From IMG/VR virus record IMGVR_UViG_3300023179_000054, positions 28,408-92,407 of that record: a DNA stretch of 64,000 bases, one strand, 5' to 3'. This DNA comes from a virus. The notes below the pieces were generated by a model. The model was not told the DNA's origin. It worked only from the letters and a program-made list of their open reading frames with translations, and searched no databases. How positions within the stretch are numbered: position 1 is the stretch's first letter; every line of letters starts with the position of its first letter. This document shows positions 1-6,814 of the stretch, piece by piece. The position numbers and the translations under genes were made by a program.

Positions 1-117
1 ACATATCGGCCTCATGGATGGAATAAACCATCGAGCATCAGCAACATCTAATGCCGCATATAGGAAGAGAAACACAATACCAAAGGTAAAAGGTTTCTCC
101 TCGTGCCACTTTTTCAT
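1..117 (-). CDS. Small hydrophobic protein, 3' end outside window
   Basis: A reading frame opens with ATG at 117 and stays open to base 1, giving at least 39 residues beginning MKKWHEEKPF. Residues 11-24 are a hydrophobic run (FGIVFLFLYAALDV), so one membrane segment is likely. The start overlaps the stop of the upstream 45-residue gene in an ATGA junction, which supports translational coupling. The product is not recognised. Confidence 0.5.
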   Translation of the reverse strand, partial: MKKWHEEKPFTFGIVFLFLYAALDVADARWFIPSMRPIC

Positions 118-251
118 TTAAACATATCCGCGAGTGCTTCAAACGCGCCGTTGTGCCTTAAAATCTTTAAAGACCAATTCATCGGCACATATCCGCAGAA
201 TAGTAAAAACATAGCAAGTCTAATTAATTTTTGAATGTGAGGATCTACCAT
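114..251 (-). CDS. Small membrane protein, 45 aa
   Basis: The ATG at 251 opens a 45-codon frame (MVDPHIQKLIRL...) ending TGA at 114. A hydrophobic stretch at about residues 11-24 (LAMFLLFCGYVPMN) suggests one membrane segment, followed by a basic tail. It lies 11 bases after the preceding gene and overlaps the next small gene by ATGA. Such tiny hydrophobic proteins are common in early regions of T4-like phages. Function unknown. Confidence 0.55.
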   Translation of the reverse strand: MVDPHIQKLIRLAMFLLFCGYVPMNWSLKILRHNGAFEALADMFK

Positions 252-262
252 AGTTTTTTTAT

Positions 263-550
263 TTAGGCTTTGTGTATAAACTGCTTTTTCTGTTCAACAG
301 TCCACTCTTTGAGATAGTCGTTCTCCTTATCAAACATTTTTAGGTATTCTTCTTCGGTAATCTCACGATGAGAGAATGTATCCTCTGCGATATGATGTTG
401 TGCGAACTCTTGCAATCCATTTTCTATACCACCAGTAGCATGACAAACTATATCATCAAGGGCATACTCAATAGGATCTTCATCTCTTAACTCTATGGCA
501 TACATATGACGAAAAGTGGATACGGTTTCTACTAATACAATCTTAGGCAT
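263..550 (-). CDS. Hypothetical phage protein, 95 aa
   Basis: This 95-residue acidic protein starts at ATG 550 with a good ribosome site (GGAG, 7 bases spacing) that lies in the end of the upstream phosphoesterase gene. No catalytic motif is visible. The N-terminal half is mixed, with several His residues in the middle (QHHIAEDTFSH), and the C-terminal half looks helical. It belongs to the block of small genes at 0-4.7 kb. Function unknown. Confidence 0.7.
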   Translation of the reverse strand: MPKIVLVETVSTFRHMYAIELRDEDPIEYALDDIVCHATGGIENGLQEFAQHHIAEDTFSHREITEEEYLKMFDKENDYLKEWTVEQKKQFIHKA

Positions 551-551
551 T

Positions 552-1331
552 TTATATCTCCGCTATTAGAACAGGATCAACCAAACTTCTTTCATTAGGA
601 TATCCAAACGGATTACACACAACTCTTGTATTGAATATCTTGTAATCAAAAGCATTATGTGTATGCCCATGTATCCATAGTTTTACATTATCGGTCATCA
701 TATGCTCCAGATCAGAAGCATATAGTGTATTCAGTTCTTTATCATTCGCATACTTTTCATGAATACTTTGCCATGAGGGAGCATGATGTGTTACGACTAC
801 ACAAGGTTCAGTTATCTCCTTTTCTAGGTACATTCTAGAAAGGACGTGTTCAATATAAGCGTCCTCCGGAGTAAACTTACGATAGTTGTCTTTAGCATCA
901 CAATACTTGATGACATTAAAATCATTCATGGCAAACCTTAGTTTGTTGATCGTCAATGGATTTTCAATATCAACCTCTGTCCAAAGCGAACAACCAACAA
1001 ACTTTACACCATCAATAACGATACTTTCTTTATCAAGAAAATGTAGGTTCTTATATTCCGACAATCCTTCACGAAGAATAGAGGCAGTCTTGTTGAATGT
1101 ACCTTTATAGTGTTCATGGTTGCCCATAATATAGATTACATTCTTGAAGTTGGTACAGACCTCATCAAAGAACCTGTAATATCCAACATTGTTTATATTA
1201 CGTTCTTTATTTTTGAATGCCTTAGCAATACAAATATCACCAGCCAACACCAGCACATCTGCACCAGCATTAGGAATATGGACGTCATGACCAAACTCAA
1301 GATGAAGGTCTGATGCGATCTGTATCTTCAT
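552..1331 (-). CDS. Calcineurin-like metallophosphoesterase
   Basis: The protein has the full metallophosphoesterase signature in order: SDLHLE near the N-terminus, GDIC, GNHEHYKG, THHAPS, and GHTHN near the C-terminus. These residues bind two metal ions in the family and hydrolyse phosphoesters. The open frame extends to a TTG at 1343, but ATG 1331 (MKIQIASDLH) has a GAGG ribosome site 6 bases upstream and brings the first motif to the usual place, so it is preferred. At about 259 aa it is a single-domain enzyme. It is distinct from the gp47 nuclease and the LpxH-like enzyme in this window. Substrate unknown; such genes are common in large phages and may act on nucleotides or RNA ends. Confidence 0.85.
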   Translation of the reverse strand: MKIQIASDLHLEFGHDVHIPNAGADVLVLAGDICIAKAFKNKERNINNVGYYRFFDEVCTNFKNVIYIMGNHEHYKGTFNKTASILREGLSEYKNLHFLDKESIVIDGVKFVGCSLWTEVDIENPLTINKLRFAMNDFNVIKYCDAKDNYRKFTPEDAYIEHVLSRMYLEKEITEPCVVVTHHAPSWQSIHEKYANDKELNTLYASDLEHMMTDNVKLWIHGHTHNAFDYKIFNTRVVCNPFGYPNERSLVDPVLIAEI

Positions 1332-1698
1332 AATATTCCTCAATTAGTTTCTTACAGCGTTTCTTCCAGTCGTTTCGCTGCCATGATGCTTTGTCGTGCG
1401 ATAGTTCATGGTAATCGTTGGCGATAAACTCCACGAGTTTTTTAAACTTTTCTAACTCTGCGATGCGCTCATACGGGTCTTGCTTAAACAACTCATCAGC
1501 AGCAACGACAGCACGACCATTTTCCGACTGCCAACATCCCTCCTCTGCCATAATGCCTATAGTGCGTTGGCCGATACACAGCGGCACTTCCAACTCCGCA
1601 ATCCGTTTTGCTTGAGCCTCAATAGCGTCGGCTGCTTCTATCATAGTATGACTTTGACTAGATCGTAAAAGATCAATCAACTCTTTGTGATCAGTCAT
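1297..1698 (-). CDS. Coiled-coil paralogue family member (AADAIEAQAKRIAELE)
   Basis: The start is placed at ATG 1698 (MTDHKELIDLL), which overlaps the upstream stop (ATGACTGA); the open frame continues to an upstream GTG. The N-terminal third carries EAADAIEAQAKRIAELE, a helical heptad-like segment shared with the genes at 2303, 2915 and, in part, 2025 and 3190. A second RIAELEKFKK segment occurs in the middle. The C-terminus is basic and differs from its relatives. It overlaps the phosphoesterase gene downstream by 35 bases. No enzymatic motif is seen; function unknown. Confidence 0.75.
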   Translation of the reverse strand: MTDHKELIDLLRSSQSHTMIEAADAIEAQAKRIAELEVPLCIGQRTIGIMAEEGCWQSENGRAVVAADELFKQDPYERIAELEKFKKLVEFIANDYHELSHDKASWQRNDWKKRCKKLIEEYYEDTDRIRPSS

Positions 1699-1894
1699 TC
1701 TCTTTACCCTTTGGATCATACACACTTTTATACCAGTTTGTGTAATCTGGTTTGGTCATATAGTCTCGTAACACTATCTCAATAGCCGCACAGACACCAT
1801 CCTCTTCTGGGTTGTTTAGCATAATCTCATAATATCCTTGTAAGTCCTGAACAACTATTCCAGATAGCATAGCATCATCTAGTTCTATTTTCAT
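1691..1894 (-). CDS. Hypothetical small acidic protein, 67 aa
   Basis: This small acidic protein begins at ATG 1894, inside the AAAAAATGA end of a repeated element (1891-1920) that provides its AGGAGA ribosome site. Its layout (short strand, acidic middle, helix, then DYMTKPDYTNWYKSV) resembles the 2668-2913 gene, which ends with ...YYSTNDQFQEWIVEK; the two may be distant paralogues. Both are interleaved with the coiled-coil family. Function unknown. Confidence 0.7.
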   Translation of the reverse strand: MKIELDDAMLSGIVVQDLQGYYEIMLNNPEEDGVCAAIEIVLRDYMTKPDYTNWYKSVYDPKGKEND

Positions 1895-1920
1895 TTTTTC
1901 TCTCCTAATACCTTACGGGC
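1891..1920 (-). pseudogene. C-terminal remnant of a coiled-coil paralogue, with embedded RBS
   Basis: On the minus strand this reads NTARKVLGEKK followed by TGA, matching the ARKVLGEKK C-terminus of the intact paralogue ending at 2303. No complete gene precedes it: a stop lies about 20 codons upstream in the same frame. The remnant still supplies the AGGAGA ribosome site and the ATGA start overlap of the next gene (1691-1894), which may be why it survives. Confidence 0.6.
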
Positions 1921-1924
1921 GGTG

Positions 1925-2038
1925 TTAGCAGCCCCAAATGATAAATCGTATGGCGGCTAACCATATTGTGAAATAGAAAATTGTCGGGACTATCCCAAGA
2001 TAAAACAAAGTTTCAACTAGCCAGTTAAGCATAAACAT
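1925..2038 (-). CDS. Small membrane protein, 37 aa
   Basis: ATG 2038 opens a 37-codon frame (MFMLNWLVETLFYL...) ending TAA at 1925. GGAG stands 7 bases before this ATG, inside the conserved end of the upstream paralogue gene. Two hydrophobic runs (LVETLFYLGIVPTIFYF and IWLAAIRFIIW) suggest one long or two short membrane segments. Function unknown. Confidence 0.5.
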   Translation of the reverse strand: MFMLNWLVETLFYLGIVPTIFYFTIWLAAIRFIIWGC

Positions 2039-2306
2039 CTTTTTTCTCCAATACTTTACGGACGGAACATATAACACTGGCAATTTGTGGACTTACATAC
2101 AGCGTATTTATTGCCATTAACGGCTTTAGTGCCGCTTCTAACTCTGCGATGCGGGAGCATAGATGTAAGTTTTCTTTACCCAACTTGTCTGCTTTTATTG
2201 CTGTTTCTGCGGCAAATCTTGAAAGCCATGCAGGGTTAGACATGGCAATGGATATGGAGGATTTACTCGTAATGTCGTCAAGAAACTTTTCAATCTCATC
2301 AGTCAT
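2025..2306 (-). CDS. Coiled-coil paralogue family member, 93 aa
   Basis: Starts at ATG 2306, overlapping the upstream stop in an ATGA junction, with AGGAGA as ribosome site. The N-terminus is MTDEIEKFLDD. The middle has SRIAELEAALKPL and the C-terminus SVRKVLEKKDVYA, matching the RIAELEAAL and RKVLGEKK signatures of the family. The AADAIEAQAK block is replaced by ETAIKADKLGKENL, so this is a divergent member. Function unknown. Confidence 0.75.
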   Translation of the reverse strand: MTDEIEKFLDDITSKSSISIAMSNPAWLSRFAAETAIKADKLGKENLHLCSRIAELEAALKPLMAINTLYVSPQIASVICSVRKVLEKKDVYA

Positions 2307-2671
2307 TTCTTCTCTCCTAATACTTTACGGGCTTGATTAAAATACATTAGCTCAAACATAACAACATCATCTTCTTCTGCTCTCGGCTTACAATAAGCAT
2401 ATCTTTCTGCCACCTCAGCAAGCGGATTTAACGCTGCTTCTAGCTCTGCGATGCGGGCGTCAAGTCGTCCGGCTTCTTTGATGTATTCATCAACGAATTG
2501 GGCTGTCACTTCCAACTCCGCAATCCGCTTTGCTTGCGCCTTAATAGCATCAGCGGCTTCAAGCGCATCGTTTGGATCAACCGTGGGTGCACATTCCGCA
2601 CACTCCAGTGTATCTCGGGCGGCAATACCATCACGGCGCAATCGTTCCACAAGGTCTGTATATTCTTTCAT
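2303..2671 (-). CDS. Coiled-coil paralogue family member, reference copy
   Basis: Start placed at ATG 2671 (MKEYTDLVERLRR), which overlaps the upstream stop in ATGA and follows GAGGG. This member has every family element: DLVERLRR at the N-terminus, ALEAADAIKAQAKRIAELE in the middle, a second ARIAELEAALNPL, and ARKVLGEKK at the C-terminus. Heptad-like hydrophobic spacing suggests a coiled coil. A CAEC pair near residue 26 is the only candidate metal site. Function unknown. Confidence 0.75.
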   Translation of the reverse strand: MKEYTDLVERLRRDGIAARDTLECAECAPTVDPNDALEAADAIKAQAKRIAELEVTAQFVDEYIKEAGRLDARIAELEAALNPLAEVAERYAYCKPRAEEDDVVMFELMYFNQARKVLGEKK

Positions 2672-2913
2672 TTCTTTTCCCTCAAGTTCATCTTCTCTAC
2701 TATCCACTCTTGGAATTGGTCATTAGTAGAATAGTAGTTTATCAAAAGGTCAATAGCATTTAGCAGTTCATCATCCGGAGGAATCGTCTCATCCGAGCAA
2801 TCATACTTATCAGGCATACAGTTGAGACGATAGGCGTCTTTTAGTGACTCCAATGTGATTTCATCTTTTTGGTCGGTGTTTAGTTCAATATTCAGATCAA
2901 CGGTCACTTTCAT
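2668..2913 (-). CDS. Hypothetical small acidic protein, 81 aa
   Basis: Start chosen at ATG 2913 (MKVTVDLNIELN); in-frame ATGs at 2922 and 2928 lie further upstream, overlapping the previous gene's end. The N-terminus looks like a beta strand. It is followed by an acidic segment (DCSDETIPPDDE) and a helical C-terminus ending WIVEKMNLREKK. Its plan resembles the 1691-1894 product. It sits between coiled-coil family members. Function unknown. Confidence 0.65.
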   Translation of the reverse strand: MKVTVDLNIELNTDQKDEITLESLKDAYRLNCMPDKYDCSDETIPPDDELLNAIDLLINYYSTNDQFQEWIVEKMNLREKK

Positions 2914-2914
2914 C

Positions 2915-3193
2915 TTATTCATCCTCATCTTGGAATGGTATTGGTCTTAGAGTGTCCTGTGCCTTCATTAGTATCTCAGAAAGGGCCATACGGTATTTAA
3001 AACCATCATCCTCTAACTTAGCAATATGGTCGTTATTTTCTCTTATCGTTTTGAGTGCTTCACGCATACGGCCTTTCCAAAAATCTATTTCTGCTGCTTG
3101 TGTCTCAATAGTGTCGGCGGCTTCTCCAAGCATTTTCATTCCGCTTGTAGTATGTCCAAGGCGCAGTCGTTCAAGCAATGGTATGTCAGTCAT
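2915..3193 (-). CDS. Coiled-coil paralogue family member, 92 aa
   Basis: Starts at ATG 3193 in an ATGA overlap; GGGAGA, encoding part of the upstream VLGDKE terminus, is the ribosome site. It reads MTDIPLLERLRLG, then LGEAADTIETQAAEIDFW, aligning with AADAIEAQAKRIAELE. The second half (HIAKLEDDGFKYRMALSEILMKAQ) is helical and the C-terminus is acidic (FQDEDE), without the RKVLGEKK end. Function unknown. Confidence 0.75.
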   Translation of the reverse strand: MTDIPLLERLRLGHTTSGMKMLGEAADTIETQAAEIDFWKGRMREALKTIRENNDHIAKLEDDGFKYRMALSEILMKAQDTLRPIPFQDEDE

Positions 3194-3447
3194 TCCTTGT
3201 CTCCCAATACCTTACGGGCGGCGCGTATGTCATCGCAGTTCAACGCCCACTCATAAATAACGCCATGGTCATCCTCTTGAAGAACAGGAGTTACATTTGC
3301 AAACGGTTTCAGCGCCGCCTCTAGTTCAGCGATGCGGTTACGGCAATCAATCAGCAATTCCCGCACAGCTTCATGGTTAGCCAGTTCTGGATTGAACAGG
3401 CCGCCGCTGGAGAGATAACCCGATATGCGTTCTAGTTCGTCAGTCAT
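3190..3447 (-). CDS. Coiled-coil paralogue family member, 85 aa
   Basis: Start placed at ATG 3447 (MTDELERISGYL), in an ATGA overlap with the upstream gene. It shares CRNRIAELEAALKPF and the C-terminal AARKVLGDKE with its neighbours, while the AADAIEAQAK block is shortened. It is the first member of the tandem array in transcription order. Function unknown. Confidence 0.75.
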   Translation of the reverse strand: MTDELERISGYLSSGGLFNPELANHEAVRELLIDCRNRIAELEAALKPFANVTPVLQEDDHGVIYEWALNCDDIRAARKVLGDKE

Positions 3448-3722
3448 TTCTTTTCCCACCATGTTATCTTTGGATTATGAAACTCGTATGCCTGAACCAA
3501 CTGCTCTGTCGTCCATATTTCAGGAGTAGTGAAGTTTCCTTCAAGCCATCTTGTAAATCTAATCCAATCTTTGTTTTTCATCATACCCAGATTCAATTCG
3601 GTATATTCTGGAACATCATCACCATATACATCAATACGACCAGCACACCAGTCTTTACCATTTTCTTTGATCCATTCAGAATTGACTGGACCCATCCAGT
3701 TTGTGCTATAATGAACTTTCAT
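3444..3722 (-). CDS. Hypothetical protein, 92 aa
   Basis: A compact protein rich in aromatic residues (nine Trp), beginning MKVHYSTNWMGPVNSEW and containing WCAGRIDVYGDDVPEY. It overlaps the next gene by ATGA. The Trp and Tyr content suggests a folded single domain, but no known motif is recognised. Function unknown. Confidence 0.7.
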   Translation of the reverse strand: MKVHYSTNWMGPVNSEWIKENGKDWCAGRIDVYGDDVPEYTELNLGMMKNKDWIRFTRWLEGNFTTPEIWTTEQLVQAYEFHNPKITWWEKK

Positions 3723-3733
3723 CGTGCCACCTT

Positions 3734-4126
3734 TTACTTTTTCTTACCAACATCTTCAAGATTTGTGCCGTCGGTAATATACTGATATGGACCCTTAGAA
3801 TAAAGAGGGGCAGTCCTGGCCGCTTTGGCCAAGATCGCTTCCTGGACATGCTGAGGTTCTTTGTGTAGATTGGCCATAACACCACGTTTGGCACAGGCAT
3901 ACTTAGTACCTTTAATACCTGTGGAAACATAATCTGACCGATCTACCTTTAGAACCTCAGCACATTCTTTTATACTATTAACCGCTTTACGCTTTTTAGG
4001 CAATTGTGATATATGAAGGCCAATGGACTTTAACCACGCCTCATGTTCTCTCGCAGACTTGGAAGGCTTGCGGGCCTTCCGTTTACGCAAGTTAGTTGTG
4101 GTATAATAAACAGGCAATAAAGGCAT
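3734..4126 (-). CDS. Hypothetical basic protein, 130 aa
   Basis: Start chosen at ATG 4126 (MPLLPVYYTTTNLRKRKARK), overlapping the upstream TAA in a TAATG junction. The N-terminal 40 residues are strongly basic (LRKRKARKPSKSAREHEAW) and the rest is also Lys-rich, ending VGKKK. A short MPLLPV...RKRK protein of this form is common in phage genomes without an assigned role. Nucleic-acid binding is plausible from charge only. Confidence 0.7.
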   Translation of the reverse strand: MPLLPVYYTTTNLRKRKARKPSKSAREHEAWLKSIGLHISQLPKKRKAVNSIKECAEVLKVDRSDYVSTGIKGTKYACAKRGVMANLHKEPQHVQEAILAKAARTAPLYSKGPYQYITDGTNLEDVGKKK

Positions 4127-4671
4127 TATTGTTCCTCTGTGTTTTCTTCCTGATATTCTTTCCAAAACTCATATTCACTTTCCAATTCCTCGGCAAGGTG
4201 CTCTGGTAAATGATCTCGCCATTCATCATCGGCAAAATCATAATCATAACATTCATCAACACCGTCGGAATACTCACCGATAAAACCCATACCTTCTTCA
4301 CGGTAATCGGCAGATATAGAAAAACCCAACTCTTCCATCTTTTTATAGAAAGCAACAGGTGGGTTCCATGCGGTATCAAAACCTAGGTCAAGTTCCTTAG
4401 GAGCATCAAGGTTGATAAACCCGTTTGAAACATCCCACTTGGTACCCCAGTTTTCGAGGCAGAAGCTATACCAATCAGTATAACCGTGTTTCTTTACGTT
4501 GTCAATTTGTTCCGGCGTATCACCACCAACATCGGCATTAATACACAAATCCTTAGGAATAGGAACAAACTCGTCAAATAAACGGCCATCCTCAAATGCC
4601 TTTTTGGCACGGGAAATCATGGCCGGATCTTTATGTGATAGGGAGAGATTATTAGAACACCAATTAGGCAT
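4126..4671 (-). CDS. Api92-like/YubB ferredoxin-fold domain protein
   Basis: The N-terminus MPNWCSNNLSLS is the hallmark of a protein family widespread in phages and plasmids (DUF1281 or Api92-like, with a ferredoxin-like fold). Length is 181 aa, with a very acidic C-terminal half (DDEWRDHLPEHLAEELESEYE). It is the first gene after a clear sigma70-type promoter and operator-like palindrome (4697-4742), so early expression is likely. The molecular role of the family is not established. Confidence 0.8.
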   Translation of the reverse strand: MPNWCSNNLSLSHKDPAMISRAKKAFEDGRLFDEFVPIPKDLCINADVGGDTPEQIDNVKKHGYTDWYSFCLENWGTKWDVSNGFINLDAPKELDLGFDTAWNPPVAFYKKMEELGFSISADYREEGMGFIGEYSDGVDECYDYDFADDEWRDHLPEHLAEELESEYEFWKEYQEENTEEQ

Positions 4672-4696
4672 AGCACATTCCTTTCATTATGATTAC

Positions 4697-4725
4697 ATTA
4701 TAACACAAGGAATATGCGGTGTAAA
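4697..4725 (-). promoter_or_regulatory. Sigma70-type early promoter
   Basis: On the minus strand TTTACA (4725-4720) and TATAAT (4702-4697) are separated by exactly 17 bases. The start codon of the 4126-4671 gene follows about 25 bases after the -10 box. The match to the bacterial housekeeping consensus is 5 of 6 and 6 of 6. Confidence 0.8.
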
Positions 4726-4742
4726 TGCGACATATTGTCGCA
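4726..4742. promoter_or_regulatory. 17-bp perfect palindrome next to -35 box, operator candidate
   Basis: TGCGACA-TAT-TGTCGCA is a perfect inverted repeat with 7-base arms. It directly abuts the -35 box of the 4697-4725 promoter, where an activator or repressor dimer could bind. No repressor is identified. Confidence 0.55.
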
Positions 4743-4760
4743 CCTTGTTTACAATCAAAT

Positions 4761-4807
4761 GATCTATAAATGGGTCAGGAGACGGTCATATGATCTGTTT
4801 ATAGATC
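4761..4807. repeat. 10-bp inverted repeat with long loop
   Basis: GATCTATAAA (4761-4770) and TTTATAGATC (4798-4807) are perfect inverted repeats separated by 27 bases. The right arm merges with ATAAACAGATCATATGAC on the minus strand, a motif found again twice at 40737-40782. It begins at the stop codon of the 4806-5033 gene, so it could be a weak terminator or a protein-binding site. Confidence 0.5.
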
Positions 4808-5033
4808 AATCCATATTTCCGAAGTCATTATTCAGGCGAGAAGCAGGAACGGAACCTCCACCACCGCTTGCGGATGATGAAGGACCGGAAGTAGGAAAGT
4901 TATGATGACTGGCATTAAAGGATGTAGAACCTTCACTCCAACCAGGATTTTGCCATGAATAGGCCGGTATATCATGTACCGGTTCTCCACTTAAAGAATG
5001 AAACTGTGCCAGTATAATCAAAGTCTTTATCAT
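4806..5033 (-). CDS. Hypothetical small protein, 75 aa
   Basis: Starts in an ATGA overlap with the glycosyltransferase upstream (ATG 5033). The N-terminus MIKTLIILAQFHSLSG is weakly hydrophobic. The rest is low-complexity, rich in Ser, Gly, Pro and Asn, with SGGGGS near residue 57. Composition suggests a disordered or structural protein. It is the last gene of the glycan island. Function unknown. Confidence 0.6.
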   Translation of the reverse strand: MIKTLIILAQFHSLSGEPVHDIPAYSWQNPGWSEGSTSFNASHHNFPTSGPSSSASGGGGSVPASRLNNDFGNMD

Positions 5034-6022
5034 ACTAAATTATTCACAAATTGGTCAGTTGCGGATTCCCATGAAAATTGTTTTGCTCTTGCTACGGCAT
5101 CTTCTCTTTTTAGTTTAGATGCCTTTACAATTGCTTCTTCATAGTGATAACTATCGGTTAGAATACCAGATTTACCATCTTCAATAATATATCGGTTCAC
5201 CTCGTTGTCTAATCCAGCAACAGGTAATCCACATGCCATGGCCTCTAACACAACAAGTCCAAATGTGTCTGTTAGAGAAGGCCAAGCAAACACATCATAT
5301 GCTGGTAAAAGGTCGGCAATCTCTTGTTGTGTTTTACGACCGAGAAAATAAGCATCTGTGTATCTTGCTTTGTATTCATCTAATTGTGGGCCATCACCAA
5401 TAACATATTTACTGATGTTAGGATTGCTTATCTCAAGGTATTCAATTAGATTCTTTTCTGCTGATACCCTACCGACATAAATGGCACGGATAGTACCTGT
5501 GTTGGTCCAAGGTGATGGTTTGAATAGGTCTGTATCAACTCCACGGGACCATATCTTTACGTTCCGTATACCCATTTTAGAACAGTAATCAACCATGGCG
5601 GGGGTAGGTACCATAACACAATCGCTGTTTCTATGGAACCAACGAAAATACCTACCAGTAATTCTTGGTGGTATATAAGCGTGTTCATATAGGTATTCTG
5701 GATATCGAGTATGAAAGGATGTTGTGTAATGTCTTTTATATTTTTTACAATAATATCTTGCGGCAAGGCCTATACTTCCTTCTGTTGCTATGTGTATGTG
5801 TTCGGCATTCTTCACATATTCATCAGCAAGTCCCATAGGCATAATCGGCATATAAATGCCAGTTGATGGTTGTAATGGTACAGTTAGTTTGAAGAGGCCG
5901 GGGTGAACCACCTTGACCTCAAACCCTCGTTTCTCAAGGTGTTTAATAGTTGTCTTTAATGTCGTGACAACTCCGTTTATTTGGGGTTCCCACGCATCTG
6001 TAAAAATAGTAATGTTACTCAT
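5030..6022 (-). CDS. GT4-family glycosyltransferase (MgtA/SqdX-like)
   Basis: The N-terminus TDAWEPQINGVVTTL is typical of GT4 retaining glycosyltransferases related to alpha-mannosyltransferase MgtA and sulfolipid synthase SqdX. The C-terminal half has YVGRVSAEKNL, VIGDGPQLDEY, and DTFGLVVLEAMACGLPV with the E-x7-E nucleotide-sugar motif. The family moves a sugar from a nucleotide donor to a lipid or glycan at the inner membrane face. It overlaps the LpxH-like gene by four bases; this pair also occurs together in bacterial genomes, which suggests joint capture and a role in altering host envelope glycolipid. The acceptor is unknown. Confidence 0.85.
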   Translation of the reverse strand: MSNITIFTDAWEPQINGVVTTLKTTIKHLEKRGFEVKVVHPGLFKLTVPLQPSTGIYMPIMPMGLADEYVKNAEHIHIATEGSIGLAARYYCKKYKRHYTTSFHTRYPEYLYEHAYIPPRITGRYFRWFHRNSDCVMVPTPAMVDYCSKMGIRNVKIWSRGVDTDLFKPSPWTNTGTIRAIYVGRVSAEKNLIEYLEISNPNISKYVIGDGPQLDEYKARYTDAYFLGRKTQQEIADLLPAYDVFAWPSLTDTFGLVVLEAMACGLPVAGLDNEVNRYIIEDGKSGILTDSYHYEEAIVKASKLKREDAVARAKQFSWESATDQFVNNLV

Positions 6023-6759
6023 CGTCTTATTATCTCAAACTTTCCATTATGGTGTTCAACAATAGCGGTACAGGATTCTACCCAGTCGCCGCAGTTTAAG
6101 TATTCAATATTATCAAAAGAACATATATTAGCATGATGAATATGGCCGCAAACCACCCCATCGACGCATCTCCTTCTGGCAGCATCAGCAACTACCTTTT
6201 CGTAATCACCGATAAAGTTTACCGCTTCTTTGACACTCGATTTTGCCCATGCTGAGAGGGAAAAACCACGAATGCCTAATATATGGTATATATTCTGCAA
6301 ATACCTATTAAGGTCTATCATCCTATCATACAACCATCCACCTATTAAGGCAAGCCATTTGGCGTTCATCGTAACAAGGTCAAACTGGTCTCCATGAATA
6401 ATAAGGTATTTCTTACCGTTTTCTCCATAGTGTATAGCATCATTCACCAGTTTTATACTACCCATTTCTATTCCATTATACTCTCTAAGGAATTCATCAT
6501 GATTACCTGTAACGTATATAACCGGAATATCTTTCTTAGATTGTTTTAGGAAGAATTGAATAACGTTATTGTGCGCCTGAGGCCAATAGACTTTCTTTCT
6601 CATCATCCATCCGTCTATGATATCTCCAATCAAGTAATATCTGTCGGCTTCGGTTTCTTTGAGGAACTCTAAGAGTTTTTCTGCGTTTGAATATTTGGTG
6701 CCAAGATGAACATCGGATATAAAGATACTTCTATACTTTTTCTTATCTTTACTTTTCAA
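6019..6759 (-). CDS. LpxH-like UDP-2,3-diacylglucosamine diphosphatase family phosphoesterase
   Basis: A metallophosphoesterase with ISDVHLG, IGDIIDGW, VTGNHDEFL, IHGDQFD and CGHIHHA in order, as in the LpxH family, which cleaves UDP-2,3-diacylglucosamine in lipid A synthesis. At 246 aa it has the usual length. No ATG is available before the first motif: the start is TTG 6759 with a strong AAGGAG site 5 bases upstream. A late-type box (6787-6794) lies about 30 bases before it. Whether it acts on lipid A precursor or another nucleotide-linked lipid cannot be told from sequence; bacteria carry several paralogues of this family beside glycosyltransferases. Confidence 0.8.
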   Translation of the reverse strand: MKSKDKKKYRSIFISDVHLGTKYSNAEKLLEFLKETEADRYYLIGDIIDGWMMRKKVYWPQAHNNVIQFFLKQSKKDIPVIYVTGNHDEFLREYNGIEMGSIKLVNDAIHYGENGKKYLIIHGDQFDLVTMNAKWLALIGGWLYDRMIDLNRYLQNIYHILGIRGFSLSAWAKSSVKEAVNFIGDYEKVVADAARRRCVDGVVCGHIHHANICSFDNIEYLNCGDWVESCTAIVEHHNGKFEIIRR

Positions 6760-6786
6760 GGCCGCTCCTTTGGTTAGAAGGCCTAT

Positions 6787-6794
6787 TATTTATC
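6787..6794 (-). promoter_or_regulatory. Late-type promoter candidate GATAAATA
   Basis: The minus strand reads GATAAATA, one mismatch from the T4 late box TATAAATA. It lies 27 bases before the TTG start of the LpxH-like gene, the same distance as late boxes before capsid genes here. The region 6760-6814 otherwise holds no gene. Confidence 0.4.
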
Positions 6795-6814
6795 GCACCG
6801 CAACATTAACCGTT

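Noticed and set aside
260-266. CTAAATA late-type box before the 45-aa gene
   Set aside because: The box is only nine bases from the start codon, leaving almost no leader, and it is formed by the stop of the previous gene.
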